Source of the DNA: Pukyongiella litopenaei
GTDB taxonomy: Bacteria; Pseudomonadota; Alphaproteobacteria; Rhodobacterales; Rhodobacteraceae
DNA length: 64,000 bases
Reading direction: 5' to 3'
Assembly: GCF_003008555.2 (NCBI RefSeq)
Contig: NZ_CP027665.1
Location: forward strand, 3,534,001 to 3,598,000
Positions 1 through 9,235 of the stretch are shown here, one piece after another. The notes under the pieces are model-generated. The model was not told the origin of the DNA. It saw only the letters and a program-made list of their open reading frames with translations, and did not search any database. How positions within the stretch are numbered: position 1 is the first letter of the stretch; the number at the start of each line of letters is the position of its first letter. The translations under genes were made by a program, and so were the position numbers.

Positions 1-231
1 CGCCACCAGGAGACCGGCCAGGAACAGGTGCCTTGGGGCCGCCGGCGCCCGCGACAGCGCCTGGGGGCCGGTCACCAGTGTCGCGACCGCCGCGGCACCC
101 AGGGCAACCATGAACAGAATCGCCCCCGCCGCCGCCGGCGAGCCGATCACCTTGCCCAGCTGGGCGTTCAACGCGGCAAGCACCGGAATGCCGATGCCGG
201 CCGCCAGCATGATCAGCGCATAATGGGTCAT
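1..231 (-). CDS. DMT-family transporter, YdcZ/DUF606-like (3' part outside window)
   Basis: Reading the minus strand from the ATG at 229-231 gives 77 in-frame codons up to the window edge, so the gene is cut by the window start. The visible N-terminus has two hydrophobic stretches separated by a short polar segment (MTHYALIMLAAGIGIP..., then ...GAILFMVALGAAAVATLV). It also has the small-residue 'PVLAALNAQLG' pattern typical of YdcZ/DUF606 members of the drug/metabolite transporter superfamily. These are inner-membrane proteins of mostly unknown substrate. It is divergent from the cytochrome gene that starts at 335, leaving about 100 bp for both promoters. The family call rests on the N-terminus alone. 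Confidence 0.65.
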   Translation of the reverse strand, partial: MTHYALIMLAAGIGIPVLAALNAQLGKVIGSPAAAGAILFMVALGAAAVATLVTGPQALSRAPAAPRHLFLAGLLVA

Positions 232-334
232 CCCGCCTCCGAATTCCGGTCCCGCTTGATCGGGATCATTGCGATCCTGCGGCGCCGGCACAAGTCTCGT
301 GTTGAACCGTGCCACAAACAGGGAGACCGAACCC

Positions 335-742
335 ATGCGACCAACCCAGCTGATACCGGCGGTCACGCTGGCCCTGATGACGGCAGCGCCCGCAGCCATG
401 GCACAGGATACCGGGGCGGGCGAAGCCGATTACCGCGCCCATTGCGCGACCTGCCACGGGATCGAGGCAACGGGGCATGGGCCGATGGCGGGGGTGATGC
501 TGATCGCGCCTGCCGACCTGACCGGGCTCAGCGCGGGCAATGGCGGGGTGTTTCCCACCGAACGGGTGGTCCGGCGGATCGACGGGCGCGATCCCCTGGT
601 CAGCCATGGCAGCCCGATGCCGGTCTATGGCGATTTCTTCGAGGGCAGCGGTGCGGCGCTGAAGACGCCCGATGGCCAGCCGATTCTGACCAGCCAGCCG
701 ATTGTTGACCTTGTCGCCTTCCTGATTTCCATTCAGAAATGA
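335..742 (+). CDS. periplasmic mono-haem cytochrome c
   Basis: A 135-residue protein with a cleavable signal peptide (MRPTQLIPAV... ending AMA-QD at about residue 23). It has one CXXCH haem-binding motif, CATCH at residues 37-41. A methionine in 'GSPMPVYGDFF' is a plausible sixth haem ligand. Length and fold signature match class I cytochromes c or the small cytochrome subunits of periplasmic oxidoreductases. The ATG at 335 was chosen over an upstream GTG/ATG because it directly begins the signal peptide and has a GGGAGA ribosome site 9 bp upstream. A second cytochrome gene follows 29 bp later, so they probably form an operon. The electron donor and acceptor cannot be deduced here. Confidence 0.85.
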   Translation: MRPTQLIPAVTLALMTAAPAAMAQDTGAGEADYRAHCATCHGIEATGHGPMAGVMLIAPADLTGLSAGNGGVFPTERVVRRIDGRDPLVSHGSPMPVYGDFFEGSGAALKTPDGQPILTSQPIVDLVAFLISIQK

Positions 743-771
743 CCTGACCGAAACAGAAAAGACGCCTCTGC

Positions 772-1176
772 ATGACCCGCCCCTATATGTTCGCCGCCCT
801 GCCGGCCCTTGCGATTGCCGCGGCCTGCGCCGTCGATGGCATGCCCGATGCCACCGAGGGCGCGCAGCTCTTTGCCAGCAACTGCACCGGCTGCCATGGC
901 AGCGATGCAGGCGGCGGCGTCGTTCTGGCGGACGGGCGCAAGACGCCGGACCTGACCACGATCGCCGCCCGCAACGGCGGCCGGTTCCCGCGCGCGGCGG
1001 TGCTGTCGCAGATCGACGGCTACGGGCAGGACCGGACCGGGCTGGCGGAGATGCCGGAATATGGCTCGCTGCTCGAGGGCGAGCTGGTTCCGGTGGACGT
1101 GGACGGGACGCTGACCCCGACGCCGCGCCCGCTGGCCGCGTTGCTGGCCTATCTGGAAAGCATCCAGACGGAATAG
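772..1176 (+). CDS. small cytochrome c, possible lipoprotein
   Basis: A 134-residue exported protein with one haem motif, CTGCH at residues 38-42, and a conserved 'AEMPEYGSLLEGE' segment that parallels the Met-ligand region of the preceding cytochrome. The N-terminal hydrophobic stretch ends in AIAAAC at residue 19, which could be a lipobox (Cys anchoring) or an ordinary signal peptide. Both cytochromes share the pattern 'NGG.FP...V...IDG' and a C-terminal 'LLAYLESIQ', so they look like diverged tandem duplicates. The stop codon directly abuts the stop of the convergent gene on the other strand, leaving no intergenic space. Confidence 0.82.
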   Translation: MTRPYMFAALPALAIAAACAVDGMPDATEGAQLFASNCTGCHGSDAGGGVVLADGRKTPDLTTIAARNGGRFPRAAVLSQIDGYGQDRTGLAEMPEYGSLLEGELVPVDVDGTLTPTPRPLAALLAYLESIQTE

Positions 1177-1884
1177 TCAGGCGCAGATACCGCCCAGTTC
1201 CGCGCCTCTCCACGGCAGGAATACATCGCTTTCGCGCCCCCGCGCGGGCAGGTCGGCGACCGGAAAGGCGCCCTTCAGCATGGCATGCAGCCGCCTGGTG
1301 CGCGCCGCCTGCGGGGCCAGCGCGCGGCAACACACATATTCCTCGACGATGGCCCCCTGTTGTTCATATCCGAAAGACAGGAACGCGGGCGCACCGTCGA
1401 GATCGAACAGGTAAGGGTCGTCGGACCGGCCATGTTCGGCTGCCGCGCGCAACGGGGAATAGCCGGTGACCCGGCGGTTCTGCCATTGCCAGACATGGGT
1501 CATCTCATGGGCGAACAGCATCGCCGGAACCAGATGCACCTGCTCCGGCCAGCCCTTCAGGTAGTCGTCGAGATACCAGTCGTCGGTGAAATGCACGGTG
1601 TTGAGCAGTGCGACGGCGGCGGGGCGAACGGTGACGGTATCGCCCTCGGAGGGCGGCAGGATCCGTTCCCGGCAGCTCTTGCGGGGACGGGCCTGGCGGC
1701 GGAAGGTGACCGAGTTCAGCGGCGCGCCGGAAACGAGGCGCACGCGGGCGGTGTCGATCGCACCGCCCTGCAGCCGGGTGACGAACGCGGCCTCGCCCTC
1801 GGTCAGCCTGCGCCCGCAACCGGTGCTCAGCAGCACCAGCAGCAGCGGCAGAACCAGGCGGGCAGACAGGCGCAGCGTCGGCAC
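1177..1884 (-). CDS. putative lipoprotein with HExxH metallopeptidase-like motif
   Basis: A 235-residue protein. The N-terminus is a lipoprotein signal (hydrophobic core then LLSTGCG, lipobox cysteine at about residue 23), so an envelope location is inferred. The middle contains HEMTHVWQWQ, an HExxH motif with a following EH (AAAEH), resembling zincin-type active sites. Several cysteines are present (CRERIL, EEYVCC, GGICA). I do not recognise a named family and cannot say whether the peptidase is active. It lies 4 bp downstream of the Tag-like gene on the same strand, so the two are probably co-transcribed, and it is convergent with the cytochrome pair. Confidence 0.6.
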   Translation of the reverse strand: MPTLRLSARLVLPLLLVLLSTGCGRRLTEGEAAFVTRLQGGAIDTARVRLVSGAPLNSVTFRRQARPRKSCRERILPPSEGDTVTVRPAAVALLNTVHFTDDWYLDDYLKGWPEQVHLVPAMLFAHEMTHVWQWQNRRVTGYSPLRAAAEHGRSDDPYLFDLDGAPAFLSFGYEQQGAIVEEYVCCRALAPQAARTRRLHAMLKGAFPVADLPARGRESDVFLPWRGAELGGICA

Positions 1885-1888
1885 GGGA

Positions 1889-2551
1889 TCAGAGGCTCAT
1901 GGCCAGAACCCGGCTGATCTCGGTCAGTGACCGGCCGGACTGGTCCATCCATGTGTTGAACGCGCCCTGCACGGCGCGCATCGACGATTTCGATCCGGCG
2001 GGCTTGTCGATCACGCCTTCGGCGATCAGCCGCGCGGTCACGTCCCGCGACAGGATAAAGCTGTCGCGCCCGGAAAATCGCATGGCATATTGCCCTGTCA
2101 TGCCGCCCAGCCGCGCGCCCCGGGTTCGGAGCAGGTCGAGCAGCCCGATGAAATCCGTGGACGGCCAGCCACCCAGCACCTTGCCCGCGCCACCGTCCTC
2201 GCGCAGTTCCAGCAGGAAGGCCGCGTTGTCGCGGACCGTGGCGATCTTGGCCGCGTTGCGAACGATGCGCCGGTCGGCCAGCAGGGCGTCGAACCGGTCA
2301 TCGTCCATGAAGGCGCAGCGATGCGGGTCGAACCCGTCAAAGGCGGTTTCGAACCCGTCCCATTTCGCCTCGATCACCTTCCAGTTGAAGCCTGCCTGAA
2401 AGACGCATTTCGTCAGCGTGGCCAGCCAGCGGTCATCGGGCAGGGCCGCCAGTTCGGTGGCATCGCGGGGCCGGGACAGCTGCGCCTCAAGTGCGGTCGG
2501 CCCGCCATGCCGGTCGGCGGCGATCTGGTGGATCTCGTCGAATGAACGCAT
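1889..2551 (-). CDS. Tag-like DNA-3-methyladenine glycosylase I family protein
   Basis: A 220-residue protein starting at the ATG complementary to 2549-2551. The longer open frame upstream is non-coding in character. The core (KCVFQAGFNWKVIEAKW ... FDGFDP ... DARFDALLADRRIVRNAAKI-like segments) follows the Tag pattern of an aromatic-lined pocket and a helix ending in IxxN/HxxKI. Tag enzymes excise 3-methyladenine from DNA in base-excision repair. The N-terminal Cys/Trp and C-terminal His/Cys zinc ligands of classical Tag are not visible, so this is a divergent, probably zinc-free subgroup. It likely forms an operon with the lipoprotein gene 4 bp downstream. Confidence 0.7.
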   Translation of the reverse strand: MRSFDEIHQIAADRHGGPTALEAQLSRPRDATELAALPDDRWLATLTKCVFQAGFNWKVIEAKWDGFETAFDGFDPHRCAFMDDDRFDALLADRRIVRNAAKIATVRDNAAFLLELREDGGAGKVLGGWPSTDFIGLLDLLRTRGARLGGMTGQYAMRFSGRDSFILSRDVTARLIAEGVIDKPAGSKSSMRAVQGAFNTWMDQSGRSLTEISRVLAMSL

Positions 2552-2700
2552 GGAAATCGGACCCCGATAGTGACCGGTGCCCCGGACTATACCCGGTTTC
2601 GCCGCCCTGCCAACCGGGCGCGCGGTCACGGCGTGCACCGGCGGGCCAGCGGGTTTACCGGCCTGACCGGGGCAGCTAATACCGGCCAGACAGGGCGCGA

Positions 2701-3486
2701 TCACCGGCCCCGGAACTCGGGTTTGCGCTTGGTCAGGAAGGCGGTGACGCCTTCGGCGTAATCGTCGCTTTCGCCGCAGGTCTTCATGGCCTCGGCTTCG
2801 ATTTCGAGATGGTCGCGCAAGCTGTCGGTCGCGGCGGCCTGGATGCACTTCTTGGTCAGGCCGAGCCCGAGCGTGGGGCCGTGGGCCAGCGTTTCGGTCA
2901 GGGCGCGGGCCTCGTCCATTAGCCTGTCATCCGGGTGCGCCTGCCAGATCAGCCCCCAGTCCGCGGCCTGGCGGGCGGGCAGGGGCATCGCGGTCAGGGC
3001 CAGCCCCTTGGCGCGGGCTTCGCCCAGCAGCCGGGGCAGGTGCCAGCTGCCGCCGGTATCCGGGATCAGCCCGACCCTGGCAAAGGACTGGATGAATTTC
3101 GCGCTTTCTGCCGCCAGCACGATGTCGCAGGCCAGCGCCAGGTTTGCGCCCGCGCCGGCGGCAACCCCGTTCACCGCGCAGACCACCGGAAAATCGAGCG
3201 ACCGGATCAGGTTGACCAGCGGCGCGTAAAATTCGCGCACGGTCCGGCCGAGATCGGGCTTGCCCTCCATCTTCGACGGGTCACGGTCGCCCAGATCCTG
3301 GCCCGCGCAGAATCCGCGCCCCGCGCCGGTCAGCAGCAGGCCGCGCTTGCCCTGATCGCGTGCCGCGCCGATCGCCGCGCGCAGGGCATGGTGCATCTCT
3401 TCGTTGAAGCTGTTGAGCCGGTCCGGGCGGTTCAGCGTGATCTCGGCCCAGGTGCCGTGATCCTCGACGCGTATGGTGTCGCTCAT
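2701..3486 (-). CDS. paaG: enoyl-CoA hydratase/isomerase, PaaG type
   Basis: A 261-residue crotonase-fold protein. Visible signatures are GAGRGFCAGQDL (first oxyanion-hole segment), GVAAGAGANLALACDIV (second oxyanion-hole segment) and FARVGLIPDTGGSWHLPRLLG, with the Asp (LIPD) of PaaG-type isomerases. PaaG converts the ring-1,2-epoxide of phenylacetyl-CoA to oxepin-CoA and also acts later as an isomerase in phenylacetate degradation. It sits 10 bp downstream of paaZ on the same strand, which strongly supports this role over a generic beta-oxidation hydratase. The ring epoxidase genes paaABCDE are not in the window. Confidence 0.9.
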   Translation of the reverse strand: MSDTIRVEDHGTWAEITLNRPDRLNSFNEEMHHALRAAIGAARDQGKRGLLLTGAGRGFCAGQDLGDRDPSKMEGKPDLGRTVREFYAPLVNLIRSLDFPVVCAVNGVAAGAGANLALACDIVLAAESAKFIQSFARVGLIPDTGGSWHLPRLLGEARAKGLALTAMPLPARQAADWGLIWQAHPDDRLMDEARALTETLAHGPTLGLGLTKKCIQAAATDSLRDHLEIEAEAMKTCGESDDYAEGVTAFLTKRKPEFRGR

Positions 3487-3496
3487 GTTCCGATCC

Positions 3497-5527
3497 TCAA
3501 TAGGCGTTCATCGTGTGCAGTTCGTATTCGCCGACCTTGTCGCCATCCTGATCGGTCAGGGTGACGTGCCAGCGCACCTCGCCATAGTCAGGGGTGCGGC
3601 GGGTCTTTTTCCTGACCGTCAGGCGGACCTTGATCCGCGTACCGGCCGTCACCGGTTTCATGAACCGCAGCCCGTCGAGCCCGGTATTGGCCAGCACCGG
3701 GCCTTCGTCTGGTTCCACGAACAGCCCCGCGGCAAAGGACAGCAGCAGGTATCCATGGGCGACCCGGCCCGGAAAGAACGGGTTCCGCGCGGCGGCGTCG
3801 TCATCCATGTGGGCATAGAAGGTGTCGCCGGTGAAATGGGCGAAATGCTCGATGTCGTCGAGCGTCACCTGGCGCTCGCCGCTGTGGAAGGTTTCGCCGA
3901 TCTCCAGTTCGCCGAACCGGCGGGTGAAGGGATGCGCCGGGCCTTCGATCTCGGTCGCGCCGGGCGCCCACTGGTCGGTGATGGCGGTCAGGATGTCGGG
4001 GCTGCCCTGGATCGCCGTGCGCTGCATGTAGTGTTTCACGCCGCGAATGCCGCCCATTTCCTCGCCGCCGCCCGCACGGCCGGGGCCGCCATGCACCAGA
4101 TGCGGCAGCGGCGACCCGTGGCCGGTGGCCTCGGCCATCGAATCCCGGTTGTTGAAATAGAGCCGCCCGTGGAACGCCCCGGCACCCAGCGTGACCCTGC
4201 GCGCCACCTCGGGATCTCGGGTTATGACCGACGCGACGAGACTGCCGCCGCCACGGTTCACCAGTGCCATCGCCTGGTCGAGATCGCGATAGCCCATGAC
4301 GGTGGAAACGGGTCCGAAGGCCTCGGTGTCGTGGACCCGTTCGGCCCGTTCGGGATCGGCGCAGTGAAACAGCATCGGCGGCACGAAGGCGCCCTTTTCG
4401 GCATCCGCGCCGGAAACCTCGAACGCCTCCGGATCGCCATGGACCCGTTCGGCTTCGCCCGCGATGATGGCCGCCTTGTCGAGCACGTCGCGTTTCTGTG
4501 CGTTCGAGACCAGCGCCCCCATCTGCGTGCCGTCCAGATCCGGCGCCCCGATCACCGTGCCTGCCAGCCGGGCCGAAATCGCCTCGATCACCGGCTGCAC
4601 ATGGGCGTCGGGAACAAGGATGCGGCGGATCGCCGTGCATTTCTGCCCGGCCTTGGTCGTCATTTCGCGGTGGACCTCTTTGACGAAGAGATCGAACTCG
4701 GGCGTGCCCGGCGCGGCATCAGGGCCGAGAACCGAGGCGTTCAGGCTGTCCTGTTCGGCGACAAAGCGGATCGAGTTGCGCAGAATATGCGGGGCTGACC
4801 GCAGCGCGAACGCGGTGTCCGCCGAGCCGGTGAAGCTGACCACGTCCTGGCAGTCGAGCAGGTCCAGCAGGTTGCCGGTGCCGCCGGTGATCAGCTGCAC
4901 CGCGCCCTCGGGCAGCAGGCCGCTGTCGATCATCGCCCGCACGCAGAGCTCGGTGACATGGCAGCTGGCGGTTGCGGGTTTGACGATGGCAGGCATCCCC
5001 GCCAGCAGCGTGGGCGCCAGTTTCTCCAGCATCCCCCAGACCGGAAAGTTGAACGCGTTGATATGCACGGCAACGCCGCGCAGCGGGGTATGGACATGCT
5101 GGCCGAGGAAACGGCCCGTTCGGCCGAGCCGTTCGACGTCGCCGTCCACATAGACATGGCCGTCCGGCATCTCGCGCCGCCCCTTCGACGCAAAGGCGAA
5201 CAGGGTGCCGATCCCGCCGTCGATGTCGATCCGGCTGTCGGCCAGCGTCGCGCCGGTGCGATAGGACAGCCGGTAGAGCGCGTCCTTGTGGCCGTCGAGA
5301 TGCAGCGCCACCGCCTTCAGCATCCGCGCCCGTTCGTGGAAGGTCATGGCGCGCAGCGCGGCCCCGCCTTTCCCGCGGGCGAAATCCCGCATCCCGGCCA
5401 CGTCCAGCGCGTCGTTGCCCGCGGTCGCGAACACCTCGCCTGTGACCGCGTCGGCGATGGTGCGGGCGCCCGATCCGGGCGCGATCCATTCGCCATGGGC
5501 ATAGCTGCTGATGTGCTGCAGGGTCAT
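3497..5527 (-). CDS. paaZ: bifunctional oxepin-CoA hydrolase / 3-oxo-5,6-dehydrosuberyl-CoA semialdehyde dehydrogenase
   Basis: A 676-residue fusion of the length expected for PaaZ. Residues about 1-520 are an aldehyde dehydrogenase with AEQDSLN (catalytic Glu near 258) and GQKCTAIRR (catalytic Cys near 297). Residues about 540-676 are a MaoC-like hotdog hydratase with the FTGDTFYAHMD active-site signature. The enzyme hydrolytically opens oxepin-CoA and oxidises the resulting semialdehyde in phenylacetate catabolism. The start ATG follows an AGGACAG ribosome site. It is flanked by paaG downstream and the 2-oxoacid oxidoreductase upstream, forming a route from aromatic 2-oxoacids into the phenylacetyl-CoA pathway. 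Confidence 0.93.
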   Translation of the reverse strand: MTLQHISSYAHGEWIAPGSGARTIADAVTGEVFATAGNDALDVAGMRDFARGKGGAALRAMTFHERARMLKAVALHLDGHKDALYRLSYRTGATLADSRIDIDGGIGTLFAFASKGRREMPDGHVYVDGDVERLGRTGRFLGQHVHTPLRGVAVHINAFNFPVWGMLEKLAPTLLAGMPAIVKPATASCHVTELCVRAMIDSGLLPEGAVQLITGGTGNLLDLLDCQDVVSFTGSADTAFALRSAPHILRNSIRFVAEQDSLNASVLGPDAAPGTPEFDLFVKEVHREMTTKAGQKCTAIRRILVPDAHVQPVIEAISARLAGTVIGAPDLDGTQMGALVSNAQKRDVLDKAAIIAGEAERVHGDPEAFEVSGADAEKGAFVPPMLFHCADPERAERVHDTEAFGPVSTVMGYRDLDQAMALVNRGGGSLVASVITRDPEVARRVTLGAGAFHGRLYFNNRDSMAEATGHGSPLPHLVHGGPGRAGGGEEMGGIRGVKHYMQRTAIQGSPDILTAITDQWAPGATEIEGPAHPFTRRFGELEIGETFHSGERQVTLDDIEHFAHFTGDTFYAHMDDDAAARNPFFPGRVAHGYLLLSFAAGLFVEPDEGPVLANTGLDGLRFMKPVTAGTRIKVRLTVRKKTRRTPDYGEVRWHVTLTDQDGDKVGEYELHTMNAY

Positions 5528-5655
5528 GTCCTGTCCTCCTCAGGCCGTTCGGGCGGTTTTGGCACGGTCCGGTCATCCCGCAAGGGTGTCCGGGATCCAC
5601 TGACCAATGAATAGGCGGGCCGGCCCAGCACGGAAAGGCGAAACATTAGTCCATT

Positions 5656-8600
5656 TCAGGCCGCATAGGCGGCCATCGCGCGGGCGATCCCGGCGCGGGT
5701 TCCGGCGATGGCCGCGTCCTTGACCGGGCCATAGCCGCGGATTTCCATCACCATGGCGGCGATCCGTGCCGCCTCGGCCCGGTTTGCGGCCGTCAGTCCG
5801 GCCACCAGCCGGTCGAGAAGCTCGCGGTATTCGCCGATCAGGGCCCGTTCGGTGCGGCGTTCTGCGGCATATCCGAACGGGTCGAAGGCTGTTCCGCGCA
5901 GCCGCTTCATGCGCGCCAGCAGCGACATCGCACCAGCGATCCACGGCCCGAAACTGCGTTTGCGCGGCCGTCCGCGCGCATCGACGGCGGCGGGCAGGAA
6001 AGGCGGAGCGAGGTGGTGGCGGATGACGAAATCGCCTTCGAACCGCTCCGCGAGGCTCTCGCGGAACCCGGTCTGCATATGCAGCCGCGCCACCTCGTAT
6101 TCGTCCTTGTAGGCCATCAGCTTGAACAGCCCTCTGGCGGCGGCCTCGGTCAGCGCGCCGGGGGCGCCCGCGACGCGGGTTTCCGCCGCCTGCACCCCGG
6201 CCAGCGTGTCGCGGTATTCCTGCGCGTAGGCGTCATCCTGATATTCGGCCAGGAACGCGGCGCGGCGGTCGATCTTTTCGTCGAGCGTCTGCACCGGGCT
6301 GACCGGCAGTTGCGCGATGCGTTCCACGGCATCGGGAGCATGGGCGGCGACGCGGCCCCAGGCAAAGGCGTCCTTGTTCAGCTCCGGCTTGACCCCGTTC
6401 AGCTCGATGGCCCGCATCAGCGCCTCAAGACCCAGCGGCACCAGCCCGGCCTGCCACGCAGCCCCCAGCATCATCACGTTGGCGAACACGCTGTCGCCCA
6501 CCAGCGCCTCGGCCAGCGCATTGGCGTCGAGCGTCTTCAGCGCGGCCGCATCAACCGCCTTGCCGATCTCGGCCAGGCGGGTTTCGGCCCTCAGATCGGC
6601 GTCGCGGTTCTGCACCAGGTCGCCGGTCGGCATCACGGCGGTGTTGACCACCGCGCGGGTGACGCCGGCGCGATAGGTGAGGCTTGCCTTGGGCGACGAG
6701 CTGACCACCAGATCGCAGCCGATCAGCGCATCGGCGGAACTGGGTTCGATCCGGGCCTGGTTCACCCCGGCCTCGGTTTCCGACATGCGGATATAGCTCA
6801 GAACCGGCCCGAATTTCTGGGCAAACCCCATGAAATCCAGAACGCTTGCGCCTTTCTGCTCCAGGTTGGCGGCCATCGCGATCAGCTGGCCGACGGTGAC
6901 GACACCGGTGCCGCCGACGCCGGTCACCAGGATATCCCAGGGGGTGTCGAGCCCGGGCAGGGCCGGGTCGGGCAGGCTGGCCCGCAGGGTGTCGAGCGCG
7001 ACCCGGTTTTCGGACGCGCCCGGTTTTTTCAGGCTGGCGCCCTCGACGGTCACGAAGCTGGGGCAGAACCCGTTCAGGCAGGTGAAATCCTTGTTGCAGG
7101 AATTCAGGTTGATGCGGCGTTTCCGCCCGAACTCGGTTTCCAATGGCTCGACGCTCAGGCAGTTCGATTCCACCGAGCAATCGCCGCAGCCTTCGCAGAC
7201 CAGCGGATTGATGACGGCGAATTTCTTTGGATCCTCCATCCTGCCACGCTTGCGCAGGCGGCGCTTCTCGGTTGCGCAGGTCTGCTGATAGATCAGCACG
7301 GTGGTGCCGGGAATGTCGCGCAGCTCGCGCTGGATGGGGTCCATGTCGCGGCGGTGTTCGATACGGACGCCCGGCGGAAAATCGGCCTTGTCGAACTGTT
7401 CGGGCCGGTCGGAGACGACCACCACCTGTTTCGCACCTTCCGAAACCAGCGTATTGGCGATGGCCGGCACGCTGATCGGGCCGTCCACGACCTGCCCGCC
7501 GGTCATGGCGACGGCATCGTTGAACAGGATCTTGTAGGTGATGTTGGTGCCGGCGGCGATGGCCTGCCGCACCGCCAGGATGCCCGAATGGTAATAGGTG
7601 CCTTCGCCGAGATTCTGGAAGATGTGCCTGTTGCCGTTGAATTTCGACCGCGACACCCAGTTGACCCCTTCGCCGCCCATCTGGATCAGCGAGGTGGTAT
7701 TGCGGTTCATCCAGCTGGCCATGAAATGACAGCCGATCCCGGCCATGGCCTCGCTGCCCTCGGGCACTTTGGTTGACGTGTTATGCGGACAGCCCGAACA
7801 GAAATACGGGGTGCGGGTGGCCCCGGCGACGGTGATGGGCCGGGACGGCGGGATGATCGCGGCGGCCTTGTCCGACAGGTGCAGCCCGGGGAAATTCAGG
7901 TCCAGCCGGGCGGCGATGATCCGCGCCAGCATCACGGCGCCCAGTTCATGCGTCCAGGGCACCAGCCGTTCGCCATGTTCGTCGCGCTTGCCGACCATGC
8001 GTTCGGGCTTGTGGCCGGGAAAGTCGTAGAAATATTCCTTGAGCTGGCTTTCGATGATGCCGCGCTTTTCCTCGATGACCAGGAGTTCCTGCTTGTTGCT
8101 GGCAAATTTCAGCGCGCCGACATCCTCCAGCGGCCAGACCATGCCGACCTTGTAGATGTCGATGCCCAGGTCGGCGGCGGTTGCCCGGTCGATGCCCAGC
8201 AGCCGCAGCGCCTCGAGCACGTCGAGATGGGATTTGCCGGTGGTCACGATGCCGAACTGCGCGTCATCATGGCCCCATTCCACCCGGTCGATCGGGTTGG
8301 CGCGGGCAAAGGCCAGCACCGCGTTCTTCTTGGCCTCCATCCGTTCCTCGATCTGCGGGCCGGGCAGGTCGGGCCAGCGGTAATGCAGCCCGTCGGCGGG
8401 GGGTGTGAAATCGGGGGCGACGAAATCGCGGTCGGGCGGCAGGTCGAAGGACATGCCCGATTCCACCGTTTCCGAGATCGCCTTGAACCCGACCCACATG
8501 CCCGAGAACCGCGACAGCGCATAGCCCCATTCGGCGAAGGGCAGGAACTCGGCCACGTTGGCGGGGTTGAGCGTGGGCATGAAGAAATTCATGAACGCCA

Positions 8601-9096
8601 CGTCGGATTGATGCGGCATCGAGGACGAGACGCAGCCGTGATCGTCGCCCGCGACCACCAGGACCCCGCCGGTGGGCGATGACCCGTAGGCATTGCCGTG
8701 TTTCAGCGCATCCGACGCGCGGTCGACACCGGGCCCCTTGCCATACCACAGCCCGAACACCGCCGCGCAGATCTTGTCGGGATCGGTCTCGACCTGCTGG
8801 GTGCCGATCATCTGGGTCGCGCCGAATTCTTCGTTGACGGCGGGCAGGAACTCGATCCCGGCCTCTTCGACGATGGCGCGGTGCCGCTCGATTTCGAGGT
8901 CGATCCCGCCCACCGGCGATCCGCGATAGCCCGATACATAGCCGCGCGTGTCCAGGCCGCGGTCGCGGTCGCGCCGCGCCTGGTCCAGCGCGATGCGCAC
9001 GATCGCCTGTGTCCCGGTCAGGAACACCCGGCCCTGCCGGCGCGTGTAACGGTCGAGCAGGTCGTAATCTCTCAGAACAGGGGTCTGATCCGTCAT
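5656..9096 (-). CDS. indolepyruvate ferredoxin oxidoreductase, fused alpha/beta form
   Basis: A 1,146-residue single-chain 2-oxoacid:ferredoxin oxidoreductase. It has an N-terminal pyrimidine-binding region and a thiamine-diphosphate region around GEGVNW...NLGEGTYYHSG...NDAVAMTGGQ. A cysteine cluster at about residues 630-675 (VCEGCGDCSVESNC ... NLNSCNKDFTC) should bind iron-sulphur clusters. A C-terminal gamma-type domain begins DILVTGVGGTGVVTVGQ. It oxidatively decarboxylates aryl pyruvates (from Phe, Trp, Tyr) to aryl-acetyl-CoA. The ATG at 9096 was chosen because GGAGG lies just upstream; the open frame continues another 21 codons without support. Its product feeds paaZ/paaG next door, and an Lrp-type regulator is divergent. 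Confidence 0.92.
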   Translation of the reverse strand: MTDQTPVLRDYDLLDRYTRRQGRVFLTGTQAIVRIALDQARRDRDRGLDTRGYVSGYRGSPVGGIDLEIERHRAIVEEAGIEFLPAVNEEFGATQMIGTQQVETDPDKICAAVFGLWYGKGPGVDRASDALKHGNAYGSSPTGGVLVVAGDDHGCVSSSMPHQSDVAFMNFFMPTLNPANVAEFLPFAEWGYALSRFSGMWVGFKAISETVESGMSFDLPPDRDFVAPDFTPPADGLHYRWPDLPGPQIEERMEAKKNAVLAFARANPIDRVEWGHDDAQFGIVTTGKSHLDVLEALRLLGIDRATAADLGIDIYKVGMVWPLEDVGALKFASNKQELLVIEEKRGIIESQLKEYFYDFPGHKPERMVGKRDEHGERLVPWTHELGAVMLARIIAARLDLNFPGLHLSDKAAAIIPPSRPITVAGATRTPYFCSGCPHNTSTKVPEGSEAMAGIGCHFMASWMNRNTTSLIQMGGEGVNWVSRSKFNGNRHIFQNLGEGTYYHSGILAVRQAIAAGTNITYKILFNDAVAMTGGQVVDGPISVPAIANTLVSEGAKQVVVVSDRPEQFDKADFPPGVRIEHRRDMDPIQRELRDIPGTTVLIYQQTCATEKRRLRKRGRMEDPKKFAVINPLVCEGCGDCSVESNCLSVEPLETEFGRKRRINLNSCNKDFTCLNGFCPSFVTVEGASLKKPGASENRVALDTLRASLPDPALPGLDTPWDILVTGVGGTGVVTVGQLIAMAANLEQKGASVLDFMGFAQKFGPVLSYIRMSETEAGVNQARIEPSSADALIGCDLVVSSSPKASLTYRAGVTRAVVNTAVMPTGDLVQNRDADLRAETRLAEIGKAVDAAALKTLDANALAEALVGDSVFANVMMLGAAWQAGLVPLGLEALMRAIELNGVKPELNKDAFAWGRVAAHAPDAVERIAQLPVSPVQTLDEKIDRRAAFLAEYQDDAYAQEYRDTLAGVQAAETRVAGAPGALTEAAARGLFKLMAYKDEYEVARLHMQTGFRESLAERFEGDFVIRHHLAPPFLPAAVDARGRPRKRSFGPWIAGAMSLLARMKRLRGTAFDPFGYAAERRTERALIGEYRELLDRLVAGLTAANRAEAARIAAMVMEIRGYGPVKDAAIAGTRAGIARAMAAYAA

Positions 9097-9235
9097 GCCG
9101 GTCCTCCTGGGGTCGCGCCTGGGCGAGTTCCGAACGCTGATCTGGGAGAATAGTAGCATAATGCTGAGCCAGTCTCTTCAATCCGCGACGGGGCTCGCCT
9201 AGAGTTGAAATGAATGTTTCATATTGGGGTGAGAG